DNA of 64,000 bases from Heloderma charlesbogerti (Eukaryota; Chordata; Lepidosauria; Squamata; Helodermatidae). Position numbers and translations under genes: made by a program. The stretch is taken from the NCBI GenBank assembly GCA_026122225.1, contig JANEZZ010002197.1, positions 1,364,001 to 1,428,000 on the forward strand, in the 5' to 3' direction. This document shows, one piece after another, positions 32,766-43,400 of this stretch; position 1 is the first letter of the stretch; every line of letters begins with the position of its first letter. A model generated the notes under the pieces. The model was not told the DNA's origin, ran no database searches, and saw nothing but the letters and a program-made list of their open reading frames with translations.

Positions 32766-33082
32766 GGCTAAATGCACCCTGCATTTTAAAGAACACTAGA
32801 GTTCTGTGCCCAGGCAACTGGGCTTATGATCTAAGAAAAGCTGAATCCTGCTACCTGTATACATGATGTGAATAGAGAAAATGTGTGTAACTTCTGTTGT
32901 GTATACGTTATTCAGCAGGGTATCCTACACAGTTTTATTTCACTTCTGTTAGTCTTGGAAAGGGGGCAAGAAGCCGTGCAGTGCACAGAGGCCCCACTCA
33001 CGACCACTGGCAATCTTAATTCAGCCACTCCTCTGGCTTCTGAGATTTCTGCAGGCATTTGCCCAGCCATGAGGGCTGCTCT

Positions 33083-33132
<50 letters not shown>

Positions 33133-33611
33133 GCAAGCAAGCAAGCTGAGATACCCAGGTAGCTAAATTCTGTGCTTTTTCTGCATGTAATTGTGGCATG
33201 CATACAGCACTGCCCACGTCTTCCTTCTCCAGGTGCAATGCTCTAGCCACTATACTTTAGAAAATATATGATTTTCTCCTTCCCAGTCAAAGGCTAGGAT
33301 TGACACTGTGTCATTAAGTTGAGTCTTTTAACTTAAAATATTGTATTTGTAATACTGGGTGTACATATCTGTTTATTTACTTATTTACTTACTACCTTTC
33401 TACCAAAGCACACAAGGCAGGAGTGGGCATCGTTGGGCATCTGCCAAGACCCACCCCCCAGTAGGGGGCCCATTGCCAATCCGAGGAGCTCCATGATCCT
33501 GCTACTTCTCCCTGCTATCGCTGCCTGTTCACCTGCCCTTGCCAAGCAAGTGAACAGTGACAAGAGCAAAGAGAATGGAGCGGGAGCCTCCACTCACCTT
33601 GCCCTCTAGGC
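32766..33611. other. Unassigned sequence around a tetranucleotide tract
   Basis: No gene. TTTACTTATTTACTTACTAC at 33375 looks like a worn L2 tail start. Mirror at 55283-56132. Confidence 0.35.
33085..33144 (+). repeat. (AAAG)12(GCAA)3 tract; differs from mirror copy
   Basis: Twelve AAAG then three GCAA. The mirror (55750-55813) has four TTGC and twelve CTTT, so the right arm carries one extra tetranucleotide. This shifts the pairing constant from 88894 to 88898. Confidence 0.95.
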
Positions 33612-33765
33612 TCTCAAGCCCAGGGCTTCGAAACCCATTGTCCTGCAGAAGTTGTTGGACTCCAACTCCCATCACCCCAACAATTCAGTATGCAGGGTGG
33701 GGCTGATGGGAGAGGGAGTCCATCAACCTTTAGAGGGCCAGAGGTTTCCCACCACTGCTATAGGC
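33612..33765. mobile_element. Foldback MITE, diverged
   Basis: TTGTTGGACTCCAACTCCCATC on the left pairs imperfectly with GATGGGAGAGGGAGTCCATCAA on the right. The outer words GGGCTTCGAAACCC/GGTTTCCCACCACTG are also roughly inverted. Mirror at 55129-55282. Confidence 0.6.
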
Positions 33766-34343
33766 GGTGGTGTGGATTGAGCCCAGAGGACATGGCAGCA
33801 GCAGTGAGCTGGGGCTACTCAAGGAAGGGGGCCCCTGATGACATCTTGCCCAAGCCCTCCCCACTCAAGCCTGGACCTGACACTGATCCCAGGTGCGTTT
33901 GCCTCTCTCCTCCTTCTCCTTAGGTGATGCAAATAGATAAAGTGCATTTCCTAAATTTCTTTTTAAGAGCCTAATAGATCAGGCTCAATAAAACATCATT
34001 CCTAATTAAGAGCTTTTTAACCTTGGCTAGCAAATGCCAGTCCAGTGGGAGAAGGCTTATGAAAAGCTCCTGATATCAAGCATTTGCAGGTCACCATTGA
34101 AAGTATTTTTGTACTGATAGGGCATCTTCTAAGAATTCCTCTCTGTGGGTCCTTTCTGTTTAAAAATGGCAGTGGATGGAAGAATCAAGATGGAGCTCTT
34201 GGAAGAAGTGGTGTCATCAGAGTAGGACTTTGGGAGAGAGGTCTAGGGCCCACTCAGTGGAATGAGCAGAAAGGCCCCCCAAACACAGCAGGGCTGGCCT
34301 ACCACATTTTGAAATAAGTGAAGTAACACATTACCATCTAAAG

Positions 34344-34475
34344 CAGGGGTGGGCTTGTAGCCCTCCAGATGTTTTGGTCTACAGGTCTCATCAGCCCTAG
34401 CTAACATAGGCAATGGTGGGGGAAGATGGGAGTTATACACCAAAGCATCTGGAGGGCCACAAGTTGCCCACCCCA
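34344..34475. mobile_element. hAT-like foldback MITE with 8-bp duplication
   Basis: Starts CAGGGGTGGGCTTGTAG and ends AAGTTGCCCACCCCA. Flanks ATCTAAAG (34336-34343) and ATCTAAAA (34476-34483) match at 7 of 8. Same family as 3439. Mirror at 54419-54550. Confidence 0.75.
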
Positions 34476-34483
34476 ATCTAAAA

Positions 34484-35330
34484 AGAGTGGCCCCATAAGA
34501 CCACTAAGTCGAAAATTACCTAGCTGCACCTTTGCTTAGAAGATTTAAGAAATCCTACGGGATGGAGAGGAAAGCTGTCTTGAGGTTTGCTTTTTATAAT
34601 GTATTCTGCTTCCATGATGTATATTTTCAAATAATGGGGCAGGGGACGATGCAGAGGGAAGGGGTTACATAGGGTAATATTAGAATGGAATGGGAATTTA
34701 GTTGATTGCTTCTCTCCCGAAGCAATGAGGTCTGCACACTTATTTTTTCTTTTAAAATGAAAACTGAGGTTTGTAGAATGCCAAAATTGTCTCATGGTTG
34801 TAAATACTCATAGGCAAGTAAAATTTGCTTCCAGGACAGTTTTACAGTGGTTGGTTCTCTTCTCCTCCTCCCTACCTTACGCCAGAAAATACTAACACAT
34901 ATGTTGGTCAGGTGGGCTAGTAATTTTACGGGATTTCCTTTTTTTTGTGAAGTGGGTTATTTTTTTGCATCCTAAATCAGTTTTCTAAGTTGATACCAGA
35001 TGTTGTAGGAAAAGGCAATTTAAAAGTGCATGTGGTAGTCCAGTCTTGGGGCCTTGCAAAGAAATCTGAGGACATGCTGGAGAAGGCTAGACTCCAGAAT
35101 AATTGATTTTTAAAAAACCCATGCTTCTAAAGTGTGTGCATTGACTACTACAGAACATGTGGGCTCTGTATATTAAAGGCAGTGGGTGTTGATTGTTATA
35201 CAGCGCCATCTATGTACATACTGCTATGTTATATAGCACTTCACAAGGAATGAGAGGGCAGGCCCTGCACCAATGGCCTTACAATTTAGAGGCAGGGGTA
35301 AAAGAAGAGAATGATATCAATGTACTAACA
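34484..35330. other. Unassigned sequence
   Basis: No gene. The words CAGCGCCATCTATGTACATA (35203) and GCACTTCACAAGGAATGAG to ACAATTTAGAG (35236-35290) look like an old amniote interspersed repeat, family not named. Mirror at 53564-54410. Confidence 0.35.
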
Positions 35331-35455
35331 GCACAATCCAATGCATATTTAGACAGAAAAAAGTCCTACAACTCCCAGCATTCTCCAGCCAGCTGGCTGA
35401 GGAATGCTGGGAGTTGTAGGACTTTTTTTCTGTCTAAATTTGCATAGGATTGTGC
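35331..35455. mobile_element. Near-perfect 125-bp palindromic MITE
   Basis: GCACAATCC at the left end pairs with GGATTGTGC at the right. The central arms, TAGACAGAAAAAAGTCCTAC and ACAACTCCCAGCATT against AATGCTGGGAGTTGT and AGGACTTTTTTTCTGTCTA, are nearly identical, with a short loop around CCAGCCAGCTGGCTG. It is a different family from the CAG...CTG foldbacks, though both carry ACAACTCCCA. Mirror at 53439-53563. Confidence 0.8.
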
Positions 35456-36149
35456 CATAAGTGTCCTATAAATTGCCTTATTCAGGAATTCCTCACAAGA
35501 GCTTTTATGGTGGGCACAATTTAGTTTGACCCATGGTTGATGTGTAGACAACAGGGCTCTTCTCTGGATCATGCAAAGTAGTCACAAACTTTGACTTCCT
35601 ATCATGGTCATTTCCTTCATTAATGAGTAATCACAGCGCCACCCCAATATCATCTGAAGGGAGGAGGAGGAGATCCCAAGCTGCTCCTAGGCAGCTTCTT
35701 CCCATTTTTGCAGAGGGGGATCACTGAGGCCCAAGGTGTTCTCTTGTTGTTGTTTATAAAGTATCTAAACGTGCTAGCTGCTGTACAAATATTAAAAACA
35801 ACACCGGCCCTGCCTAAAGTCTTCCAGTCATAAGATGGTGCAAGTTCACCCCATGAATTCATGGCTAAGCAGAACTCAGCCCAAGAAGGCAGGCACTAGG
35901 CTAGGGGTTGGGAACCTCTTTTCTGTTGAGGGATGCCTTCCCATGGGGAATAATCTGTCAGGGGCTGTATGCTGGCAGTGGACAGGGCCAGAGCCTGTGT
36001 GTGGCACAGACCAAAGTGTGTTGAGCAACTCACTTCTCTGCTTCTCTCTCTCTGGTTTGTTTTAACCATAGTGTAACTGGTGTTTTACCATGCAGTAATA
36101 CACTTTGGATCGTGCTTGTACATTAACAGTGCTGGGCTTGGTCACCTGC
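35456..36149. other. Unassigned sequence
   Basis: No gene. A repeat-like phrase at 35750-35815 (TTATAAAGTATCTAAACGTG, ACAACACCGGCCCTGCC) may be the complement of the old repeat word at 35200. Mirror at 52745-53438. Confidence 0.35.
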
Positions 36150-36400
36150 CCCATCATTGCAGGCTTTTAGGAAGGCCCTGAAAACTTACTACTTTACTCT
36201 CTGTGTTGTAGGTTTTGTTTTATGCTGGTGTTTGTTGTCTGTTTTAGAATGTTTGCTGCTGTTTTTACTGTTTTTATTACCACATCGATGTAAGTTTTCT
36301 TGTTGCATGTCACCTTGGGAGGGCTCCTGGGTCCTGCCATGAAAGGTGGCCCAGAACTGTTTTAAATGAAATAAAAGATAAATAATTTTTTCAATCACGA
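36150..36400 (+). mobile_element. LINE-2 3' end
   Basis: AGGCTTTTAGGAAGGCCCTG is the end of the ORF2 coding region. It is followed by a T-rich UTR, then CCTTGGGAGGGCTCCTGGGT, GGTGGCCCAGAACTG and an AAATGAAATAAAAGATAAAT tail. Mirror at 52494-52744. Confidence 0.65.
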
Positions 36401-36552
36401 AAATAAAGTCTTTGGGGTAACTAACCACAAAACCTGTGTTCATTGAAACAAAAGCAAAAATATATTAGGAGTTTTTGTAAGAGTTATTTTACAAATATAG
36501 GTAACATACAGTACTGTTCACATGTGGTCTATGTACCAGGAGTGGGAAACAT

Positions 36553-36757
36553 AGGAAGGTGTCTTATGCCAAGTAAGACCATTGGTTCATCTTGTCCAGA
36601 GTTGTCAGCACCAACTGGCATCAGCTTTCCAGGATCTCAGGCCGTGGTCTTTCCCATCAGCTGCTCCTTGATCCTTTTAAATGGAAATCTCAATGATTGA
36701 ACCCAGGACCCTCTGTGTGCAATGCATGTGCTCTATGACTGTGCTGTGGTCCCTCCC
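36553..36757 (-). mobile_element. tRNA-Ala-type SINE, minus orientation
   Basis: The complement reads GACCACAGCACAGTCATAGA, CACATGCATTGCACACAGAG, GGTCCTGGGTTCAATCA (B box), then the body, ending near AAGACACCTTCCTATG. Mirror at 52137-52341 on plus. Confidence 0.75.
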
Positions 36758-37617
36758 CCCCAAATACATTCCCCACTTTTCCTCCACTAGGAGGGTCATG
36801 TTGTGTGTAGGCAGATAAGATATTCCAGAAATCTCCTTGGTGCTGCTTTTTGGGAAAGCAAGGTTTTTGATATTAAACTTTTTTTTTATTGTGATTTTTT
36901 AAAATTGTGATTTTAATAAAGAGAACAAGTTGTCTTTCTCTCTGTGGTCGACAGGGACAATCTGAGAAGGCTCCCCTCTTTGCTAATGTTCATGTGAACA
37001 GCTATTTCAGGAGTTGGGGTGTGCATACTCCTTTTAAACAAGGAGTCTTTTATTCCATCTCTTTCTATAGAGTAGAAATGTGGGTAGTTTGTGATTTGCG
37101 AGAGGCAACATCACATTCATGGCCACTGTTAACCCCCCCCCCCCAAAAAACATGTAACCACATTTTACATCGATACAGAGCTGTTAACATAAGTTGCCCA
37201 TAGGTTGCTTGTAGGGCGACGGTCACTGTGACATGGGTGTGGTGACTGGAGCCACATATCCTCTGCACTGGGTACATTTTCAACAATGTGGAGTTGACGA
37301 TCATTACTCAAACAGGCATTACTCAAAGTCCTTTCATATTTAGGAAGCGCTTCAAAGGATCGTTTTGAGCGGTCAAGCAGGAAAGCGTCACAAAATGTTT
37401 TCCCTCTAATATCGTGTGTGCAGGCAGGCAGGCAGGCAGGGTAGGAGAAATATTTCTGTGCTTTCAACTTCCATTCGCTTATTTGGGCTGGGATACATAC
37501 CGTGGGGAGTTGTGACAAATCTGACATGCTTCACATCTTAGGTTTTTAGCATGTATCTGAATCATACATGCTGCAAATGTAATGCTTGGTGCAGCCTTAT
37601 AAATACCCCCCGCCCAA
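36758..37617. other. Unassigned sequence
   Basis: Contains a poly-C run (about 37133-37144), a (CAGG)5 run at 37421-37440 and no recognised gene. The 120-codon minus frame at 37165-37527 has no known domain. Mirror at 51277-52136. Confidence 0.4.
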
Positions 37618-37955
37618 AAGTTGTTGTTGTTGTTCAGTCGTTCAGTAGTGTCCGACTCTTCGTGACCCCTGGACCATAGCACGCCAGGCCTTCCTGTCCT
37701 GCGCTCTCTCCCGGAGCGTGCTCAAGTCCATATTCATTGCATCTGTGATGCTATCCAGCCATCTCATCCTCTGCCGTCCCCTTCTCCTGTTGCCTTCGAT
37801 CTTTCCCAGCATCAGGGTCTTTTCCAGGGAGTTTTCTCTCTTTGCATTAGGTGGCCAAAATATTTGAGCTTCAGCTTCATTATCTGTCCTTCCAATGAGC
37901 ACTCAGGGTTGATTGCCTTTAGGATGGACTGATTTGACCTCCTTGCAGTCCAGGG
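37618..37955 (-). mobile_element. RTE-BovB 3' end
   Basis: The plus strand begins TTGTTGTTGTTGTTCAGTCG, the complement of the BovB tail. The minus strand encodes NSLEKTLMLGKIEGNRRRG, RMRWLDSITDAMNMDLSTL and RERAQDRKAWRAMVQG. Frame is lost between the YFGHLM block and REN, where an extra base turns it into IFWPPNAK. Truncated at CAGTCCAGGGG (right end). Mirror at 50939-51276. Confidence 0.85.
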
Positions 37956-37990
37956 GCTGGGGCTGGCAGAGGAGAGATTGAAAACTATAT

Positions 37991-38128
37991 GTCCTCCTCT
38001 AACAGGCCATGGCTTTCTGTGCAGGCTGTGGAGGAGGGGGCATCCCTCCTCTACCAGCCACTTGGTTTCTGTGCTGGGTGCAGAGGAGGCACGGAGTGCT
38101 CCGTTCCTCCTCTTCCAGACCGCTCGCT
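37991..38128 (+). repeat. Short tandem duplication, about 54-60 bp unit, 2.4 copies
   Basis: Copies start at 37991 (CCTCCTCTAACAGGCC), 38045 (CCTCCTCTACCAGCCA) and 38105 (CCTCCTCTTCCAGACC), each followed in the full units by GG(C/T)TTTCTGTGC and a GGAGG/GAGGAGG run. Mirror at 50766-50903. Confidence 0.7.
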
Positions 38129-38308
38129 CACCTGCATAGAATTCCTTGTGGCTTATGGCTGTTGGGTGAGGGCTTAAATATAAGACTAGTTTGATGCACT
38201 AAAAGTATGCCATTGTCATTGGGTTTGCACATCAGGAAACCTCTTGGTTGAGCCTCCCTCCAACATATTGGGAAATGAGTGTATGTTTAACCCGTGTAAC
38301 ATGTGACT

Positions 38309-39192
38309 GTACCAGCTTAGGCTGGTATACCAACTATACCTTTATCTGGATGGAGATAACCTAGCTACAGTTATCCATGCTCTGATAACCTCTCGTCTGG
38401 ATTACTGCAATGCATTATATGTGGGGCTGCCTTTGAAAACGGTCTGGAAACTTCAGCTAGTCCAAAATAAGGCAGCAAGATTGTTAACAGGGACTGGCCA
38501 ACAAAGATCACATTACGCCAGTACTTTTCGAGCTGCACTGGCTGCCAGTCCATTTCCAGGTCCAAGTCAAAGTGCTGGTATTAACATTCAGAGTCCTAAA
38601 TGGCTTGGGGCCAGGTTATCTGAAGGGTCACCTCCTCCCATATGTGCCTGCCCAAACCCTAAGATCATCCTCAGTGGTCCTTTTCCATGAGCTCCTGCCA
38701 AAAAAAGTGAGGTGGATGGCTACCAGGAGGAGAGCCTTTTCTCCTGTGGCACCCTGGCTGTGGAATGAGGTCCTAAGAGAGGTTTGCCTGGCACCTATGT
38801 TGTACTTCTTTTGGCACCAGGTGAAGATCTTTTTATTCTCTCAGTATTTTAGCATTTTAGCATCCTAGTCTTTTGGTTTTGGTGTTTTGAATCTATATTT
38901 TAAATATCTGCATTGCTGCTAGGTTTTATTCTGGTTGTACTGTTATATTGTACGACCTTGGGGGAGCTGGGGGCGGCGATGGCCGACAGGAAGCTCTGGC
39001 GTGGGCTGGTCCATGAAGTCACAAAAAGTTGGAAGCGACTGACCGAATAAGCAACAACAACAAACTGTTATAGTGTGGTTTTAAGCTTTTATATTTATAT
39101 TGTTTTATGTTGCGCTCTGTGGTTTTAATTTTTGTGAACCGCCCAGAGGGCTTTGGCTATTGGGTGGTATAGAAATGAAATAAATAAATAAA
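38309..39192 (+). mobile_element. LINE-2, C-terminal coding region and 3' UTR, interrupted by BovB
   Basis: The plus strand encodes in order SRLDYCNALYVGLPLKTVW, KLQLVQNKAARLLTG, then after frame changes VLVLTFRVLNGLGPGYLKGH, LPYVPAQTLRSSSV and RRRAFSPVAPWLWNEV. This is the conserved L2 ORF2 C-terminus. The 3' UTR ends GTGAACCGCCCAGAGGGC, GGTGGTATAGAAATG and AAATAAATAAATA. At least two frameshifts (near 38510-38530) kill it. A 113-bp BovB stub is inserted at 38951. Mirror at 49702-50585. Confidence 0.85.
38951..39063 (+). mobile_element. BovB-type 3' stub nested in L2
   Basis: 113 bp ending GCGACTGACCGAATAAGCAA and an ACAACAACAA tail. It is flanked by ACTGTTATATTG (38939-38950) and ACTGTTATAGTG (39064-39075), a 12-bp duplication with one mismatch. 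It is inserted into the L2 3' UTR, so it is younger than the L2. Mirror at 49831-49943 on minus. Confidence 0.8.
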
Positions 39193-40774
39193 ATCTTTTG
39201 GGAGCTCTCTCTGCCATGTCCCCATGTCAAACATGTGTTTAAAAATCATCAGTCACTCTTCTTTTGCTCCCCCTTTCTTTGTTGTCAGATTTTAGATTGG
39301 GGCAGAGATCTATTCTTTTTGGTTATGTTATTCCTGGAAGGGGCAGTATGCACTGTTGTTGTCACACACATCGATACTACTAATTATTATTACCATTAGT
39401 ATCTACAATATAGATGTGCAGTAAAAACCTAATTATGAAATGGTGCTCAGTTTTAGGGGTGATATTGGAAGGAGGGGAGCATATGTGGACACAGAAATCC
39501 TTTGCACTCTGCACTGCATCTCTACTTCCTCTGCAAATCTTTTGTTTCCTGTTGTCCAGAGATTCTGCCATTCAGTATGAATGAATGAACAAGAGGCCGC
39601 CCATGCAAAAAAGTTTTAATCTGCGTGCTTGGCTTGCAGCGCATCCGCTGTCCCTTTCTGAGGGCCGCCTGGTCGGTTGACAATAGGAAGCAAACTGCAG
39701 AGCAGACAAAATGCACATGGAGAATGACCTTGGGGCCAGGAACAGAAATGGGACATTGGGAGGCAGGCGCAGGGAGGGTTAGATTGTCCACGTTCTTTGA
39801 GCCCAAGGATCTGCCAGTCCAGGACCAAGAGAGTGAGTCAGTGCAGGCTGTGTTCCCAGAGAACCAGGTCAGGAGAGCTCATTTGCAACTGGGTGTCATT
39901 TGGGGAAGGTGAGAGTGTATTAAAGTGCACATACAGGTCAGGCCACTTGGATCTCACTCACTTGAGATTTTGCGCCAAGTGACCTGGCCCAGTGCAATCA
40001 TTTGCAATATAGAGACATAGGTTTTTGAATTAATAATACCATATGTCTCTTAGGGTCATTATTTTGTTCCTGTTCCTTCCTGACAACCCTTCAAGATGTG
40101 TTGCCTTTCTTCCCCATCCCGCTGCCTTTTCTCTCTCAGTATTCCTCTTTTCGCTCCATCACTTGGCACAAATTCAGGGCTTGGAAAAAATATCCAATCC
40201 TTAAGTGCTGAAAAGCGAACATCTAGGAATCAGCATCCACTGTTTAAATGCCTGCCATGGTTGAGATGGAGAGGTAGGGTGCTTCCAGGCAAGACTTTTA
40301 TTCTGCCATCGCCCTGCCCCAAACAGAAAATTTTATAGGGGTTCTAGATGATGTCATCTTCCCTTTATAAATCTCCCGTGTTTTCCCACCACTTCTTCTG
40401 TCTTAATTCCTGTTCATTAAGAAGGATAAGGTGGAATAGCTGCACAGTGCCTTTAGATTATTCCTAGGAGTTCTCTGTCTGGAAGTACCTGAAGTCTGAA
40501 TTCTGAGGTGCCAGTCTTGCAGTTTTCAGGCACTTGGAATTTTGCACCTGCTTTCAGTTTCCTTTGTCACCTTGTCCTACTCCTGTCTTCATGCCTTCCT
40601 GTGCCTGGAACAGCCACCCTGTTCCTGTTTCTCAACCCTGTTCCCGCTCCTCATCATCAGCAAAACCTTCCTTGAACCCTCTGAGCCTCACCTTCCTTCA
40701 TTTTCATTGCTGTATGACTCATCCCTGTTTCTCCATCACTTGTATCAGTCCGTAGTCCAGCTTTCCTGGGACAT
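39193..40774. other. Unassigned sequence
   Basis: No gene. Pyrimidine-rich stretch at 40530-40760 with many CCTGTT/CTTCCTT words, perhaps part of an old LTR, but no ends visible. Mirror at 48120-49701. Confidence 0.4.
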
Positions 40775-40892
40775 GGGTCCCTCCAGATGCTTTGGATTAC
40801 AACTCCCACAATCCCTGATGTGTTGGCAGGGTCTGATGGCCATTGTAGGCCAAAGCATCTGGAGGGATCCAGTTTGGGGTGCTGCCCAACCT
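40775..40892. mobile_element. Foldback MITE
   Basis: GGGTCCCTCCAGATGCTTTG on the left pairs with CAAAGCATCTGGAGGGATCC on the right. The inner words GGATTACAACTCCCACAATC and GATGGCCATTGTAGGCC are related. Mirror at 48002-48119. Confidence 0.7.
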
Positions 40893-42514
40893 CTCCTTTT
40901 CACCATCTTGGCTTGTGCATTTCTGTCTCTATGCCCCTCTGAAGAGGAACAGTGTCACTAGAATGCTAGTATCAGCAAAGGGCTGCAGTCCGTAGCAGTC
41001 CCCAGCAGGATTTGGTTTGCAGTTGGCTGGTGCCTTGGAGCAGATCTCCAAGCAGGTCAGCCTGCGGGCAGGGGTCAGGCGTAAGCCAGGATCTGAGCCG
41101 AAGGGAAGCTGACACCAAGGTGCAGGAAGGCAGCAGACAGAAGGGCTGAAGGACACTGGCATGGCAGACCAGAAAGGGGGCAGTTAGGTAGGAGGTAGAG
41201 GAGGATGAGCCAAGGGACACCTGGAACAAGGCTGCTGAGCTACACAAGAAAGGTCAGGGGCAGTCGAAGACCCACACCTGGCTGGAAGGATGTATTGGCC
41301 AGGAGGCAGCAGTGAGCTGCCTCAAAGGCGTTGGGGCCATGGTGGGGCCCCAGAAGAACAGTGCTGTCCTGTCTTAGCTTTTCCTGTTTAGCAGCTCACC
41401 ATTAGGAAGCTTCTGATTAGAATGCCATCTCACCCATGCAGTTTGGATCAGGGTTATCAGCCTTAGTCTTCCCATTTTGACGGCGAGAATAATTTGAAAC
41501 AACAACAGCAAATCAGAGGACTATGGCTGACACCCTGATCCAGAGCTGCACAATCCTGGCTGTAAACTCCTGTGTCATTGGGTGAAACCTCCCTCTGCCT
41601 GTGGAGCTCCAGTGTGTTCTTTCTGCAGCCTATGCTTCTTGCAAATGTGGGCGCTCCCTTTTCTTATTTTTCTTCTGTTGTTTTTGACCAGCTGTTATTT
41701 CTTTATTCCTTTGCACCTGAGCTGCAGCCATCAGGGAGCTCCAGGAGCTGATGTCAGAGTTATTTTCTGCCCCTGAAAACAAAGATGCTTCAGGAAGGGT
41801 TTGTACAGAGCTCTTCTTGAACCCTGCCAGGAGCCGACGGGGACTCAAGAGTTCCTTGAAACCACACAGAAAAGTGAGGACATTCTGAGACTAGTCAGGC
41901 CCCCCTATGGTGGCGGCTACTGTCTCTTGACTTGATGGACCCCAGTTCCAGTCCCGTAAGTGTTGCCAGAAACCTGGGCCCAAGACCTGCTTTTGTCCAC
42001 TTCTTATTCTGATAGATTTGGGTGACCTGTGAAGAAGCGCGTTTTCCATATAAGAAGTTGCCTCCTAAGGTACCGAAGCTGTTTTGATGGCATACATCGG
42101 CCTGCTACCCATTCCCATGGGGCGTGGCTTTCGTACGGCTTTAAGACGCAGGTGTGAGTAACCAGGGGCAGAACAACATTCTGTTGTCCCAGGCAGGTGC
42201 AATGTGCTGAAGTGTGACCAGGATGTACTACAGTGCTGCAGGTGATTCCAGGGTGCAACTCTTGGTTTGTGCACAGTGAAGTTGCACACAAGGAAAAATC
42301 AGGGCTCCAGCATGCTCAGTGCAGGGAATCCTGGGCAGACACCTCTTAAATTGCATACTTCTTCATTGGCAGTTCGTGCATGGAAGTTAACCTCGCAGTC
42401 TCATCTTAGATGTCAAAGGGATCATGTGCCTCTTGGATTGCACACTATGCCCTTGTCCCTTGGGTCTTGTTCTCACTTGAAATGGTAAATCAACCTGCCT
42501 CTGGGCTGTACAAT
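40893..42514. other. Unassigned sequence
   Basis: No gene. 40950-41350 is rich in GCAGG/CCAGG words and may be an old LTR on minus, without identifiable ends. Mirror at 46380-48001. Confidence 0.4.
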
Positions 42515-42730
42515 TTCAGGCTACAAGTGCGGGGCTCATATGATCAAATGCTCTGCTATACACATGTATGCACAGAAAATGCCCCACACATAGAAAAGTA
42601 GCATGTCAGGAGTACGCTGAGTTAGAACCCTTTTCTACCCTGACATGGTGATTTTCTATGTGCAGGGATTTTCATTTTATTTTTTCTGTGGAGGAAACAT
42701 TCTATCATCTGATTGCTGGCTAAAGTGGTT
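42515..42730. repeat. Unclassified interspersed repeat, related to 20085-20300
   Basis: Contains a hairpin at 42587-42662: CACATAGAAAA pairs with TTTTCTATGTG, and ATGTCAGG with CCTGACAT inside it. The outer parts share ordered words with 20085-20300. Mirror at 46164-46379. Confidence 0.5.
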
Positions 42731-42892
42731 TGGTCCAGACAGAGGACTAGACCTCAGTCACCTTGCATAAGGGGATGAATATTCCCCAAGGGTCCATCTG
42801 AAATCTGGAGATGATCAAGCTGTCTCTGCTCATGCCAGTGTGGGATTAGAGTACTGTGGGAAGCTACCTTCACCAGCAATGACATGCATAGC

Positions 42893-42960
42893 TTTGGGAT
42901 AAGTCACTCTCTGTCTAAGCCTCTGTTTCCCACATCTGTAAAATGGGAGCAATAATGTAT
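42893..42960 (+). repeat. MIR/CORE-SINE-like fragment
   Basis: GATAAGTCACTCTCTGTCTA, then GCCTCTGTTTCCCACATCTG and TAAAATGGGAGCAATAAT: the MIR central phrase, well preserved. Mirror at 45934-46001. Confidence 0.65.
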
Positions 42961-42965
42961 GCTTT

Positions 42966-43050
42966 GTTTTATTTATTAAAACATCTATATGTCCTTCAGT
43001 TTGACGTGCTCTCAGGGTAGTTCACAAGAATCCAGTATCAGAATAAAATT
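42966..43050 (-). mobile_element. LINE-2 3' tail, short
   Basis: TTTATTTATTAAAACATCTA then CTCTCAGGGTAGTTCACAAG and ATAAAATTAAAT: the complement of an L2-like 3' end, immediately after the MIR fragment. Mirror at 45844-45928. Confidence 0.5.
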
Positions 43051-43400
43051 AAATGTCACCTCAGAGGGCCATTGTCATATCACTGAGATAAGGGCCAGAA
43101 AGTATCTTCTAGAAGTTATTGATAATGAAAGTATAGAAATTATAATAAGATTTCTTCAATTCTGTTTGCTGCATTAAGGGTGTAGAGGTGTGTGAAGCAG
43201 ATGAGTACTGGGAGTTCTGGATTCTAACTCTGGCTTTCTCCATGATTCATTATGTGACACAGGGAAAATCATACACACCTGTACACCCTTCCTTAGTGTC
43301 CTCATCAGGCAGTTCAACTGAATAATTTTGTATGGATGCCAGTTAGCTTAATTCATCAAGGTTAAATTCAAATTTGAGTTCAGTTTGTATGCATTTAGGG

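Noticed and set aside
40930..41350. Possible LTR on minus
   Set aside because: The composition resembles the LTR-like segment at 13 kb, but there are no TG...CA ends, no polyadenylation signal and no flanking duplication.
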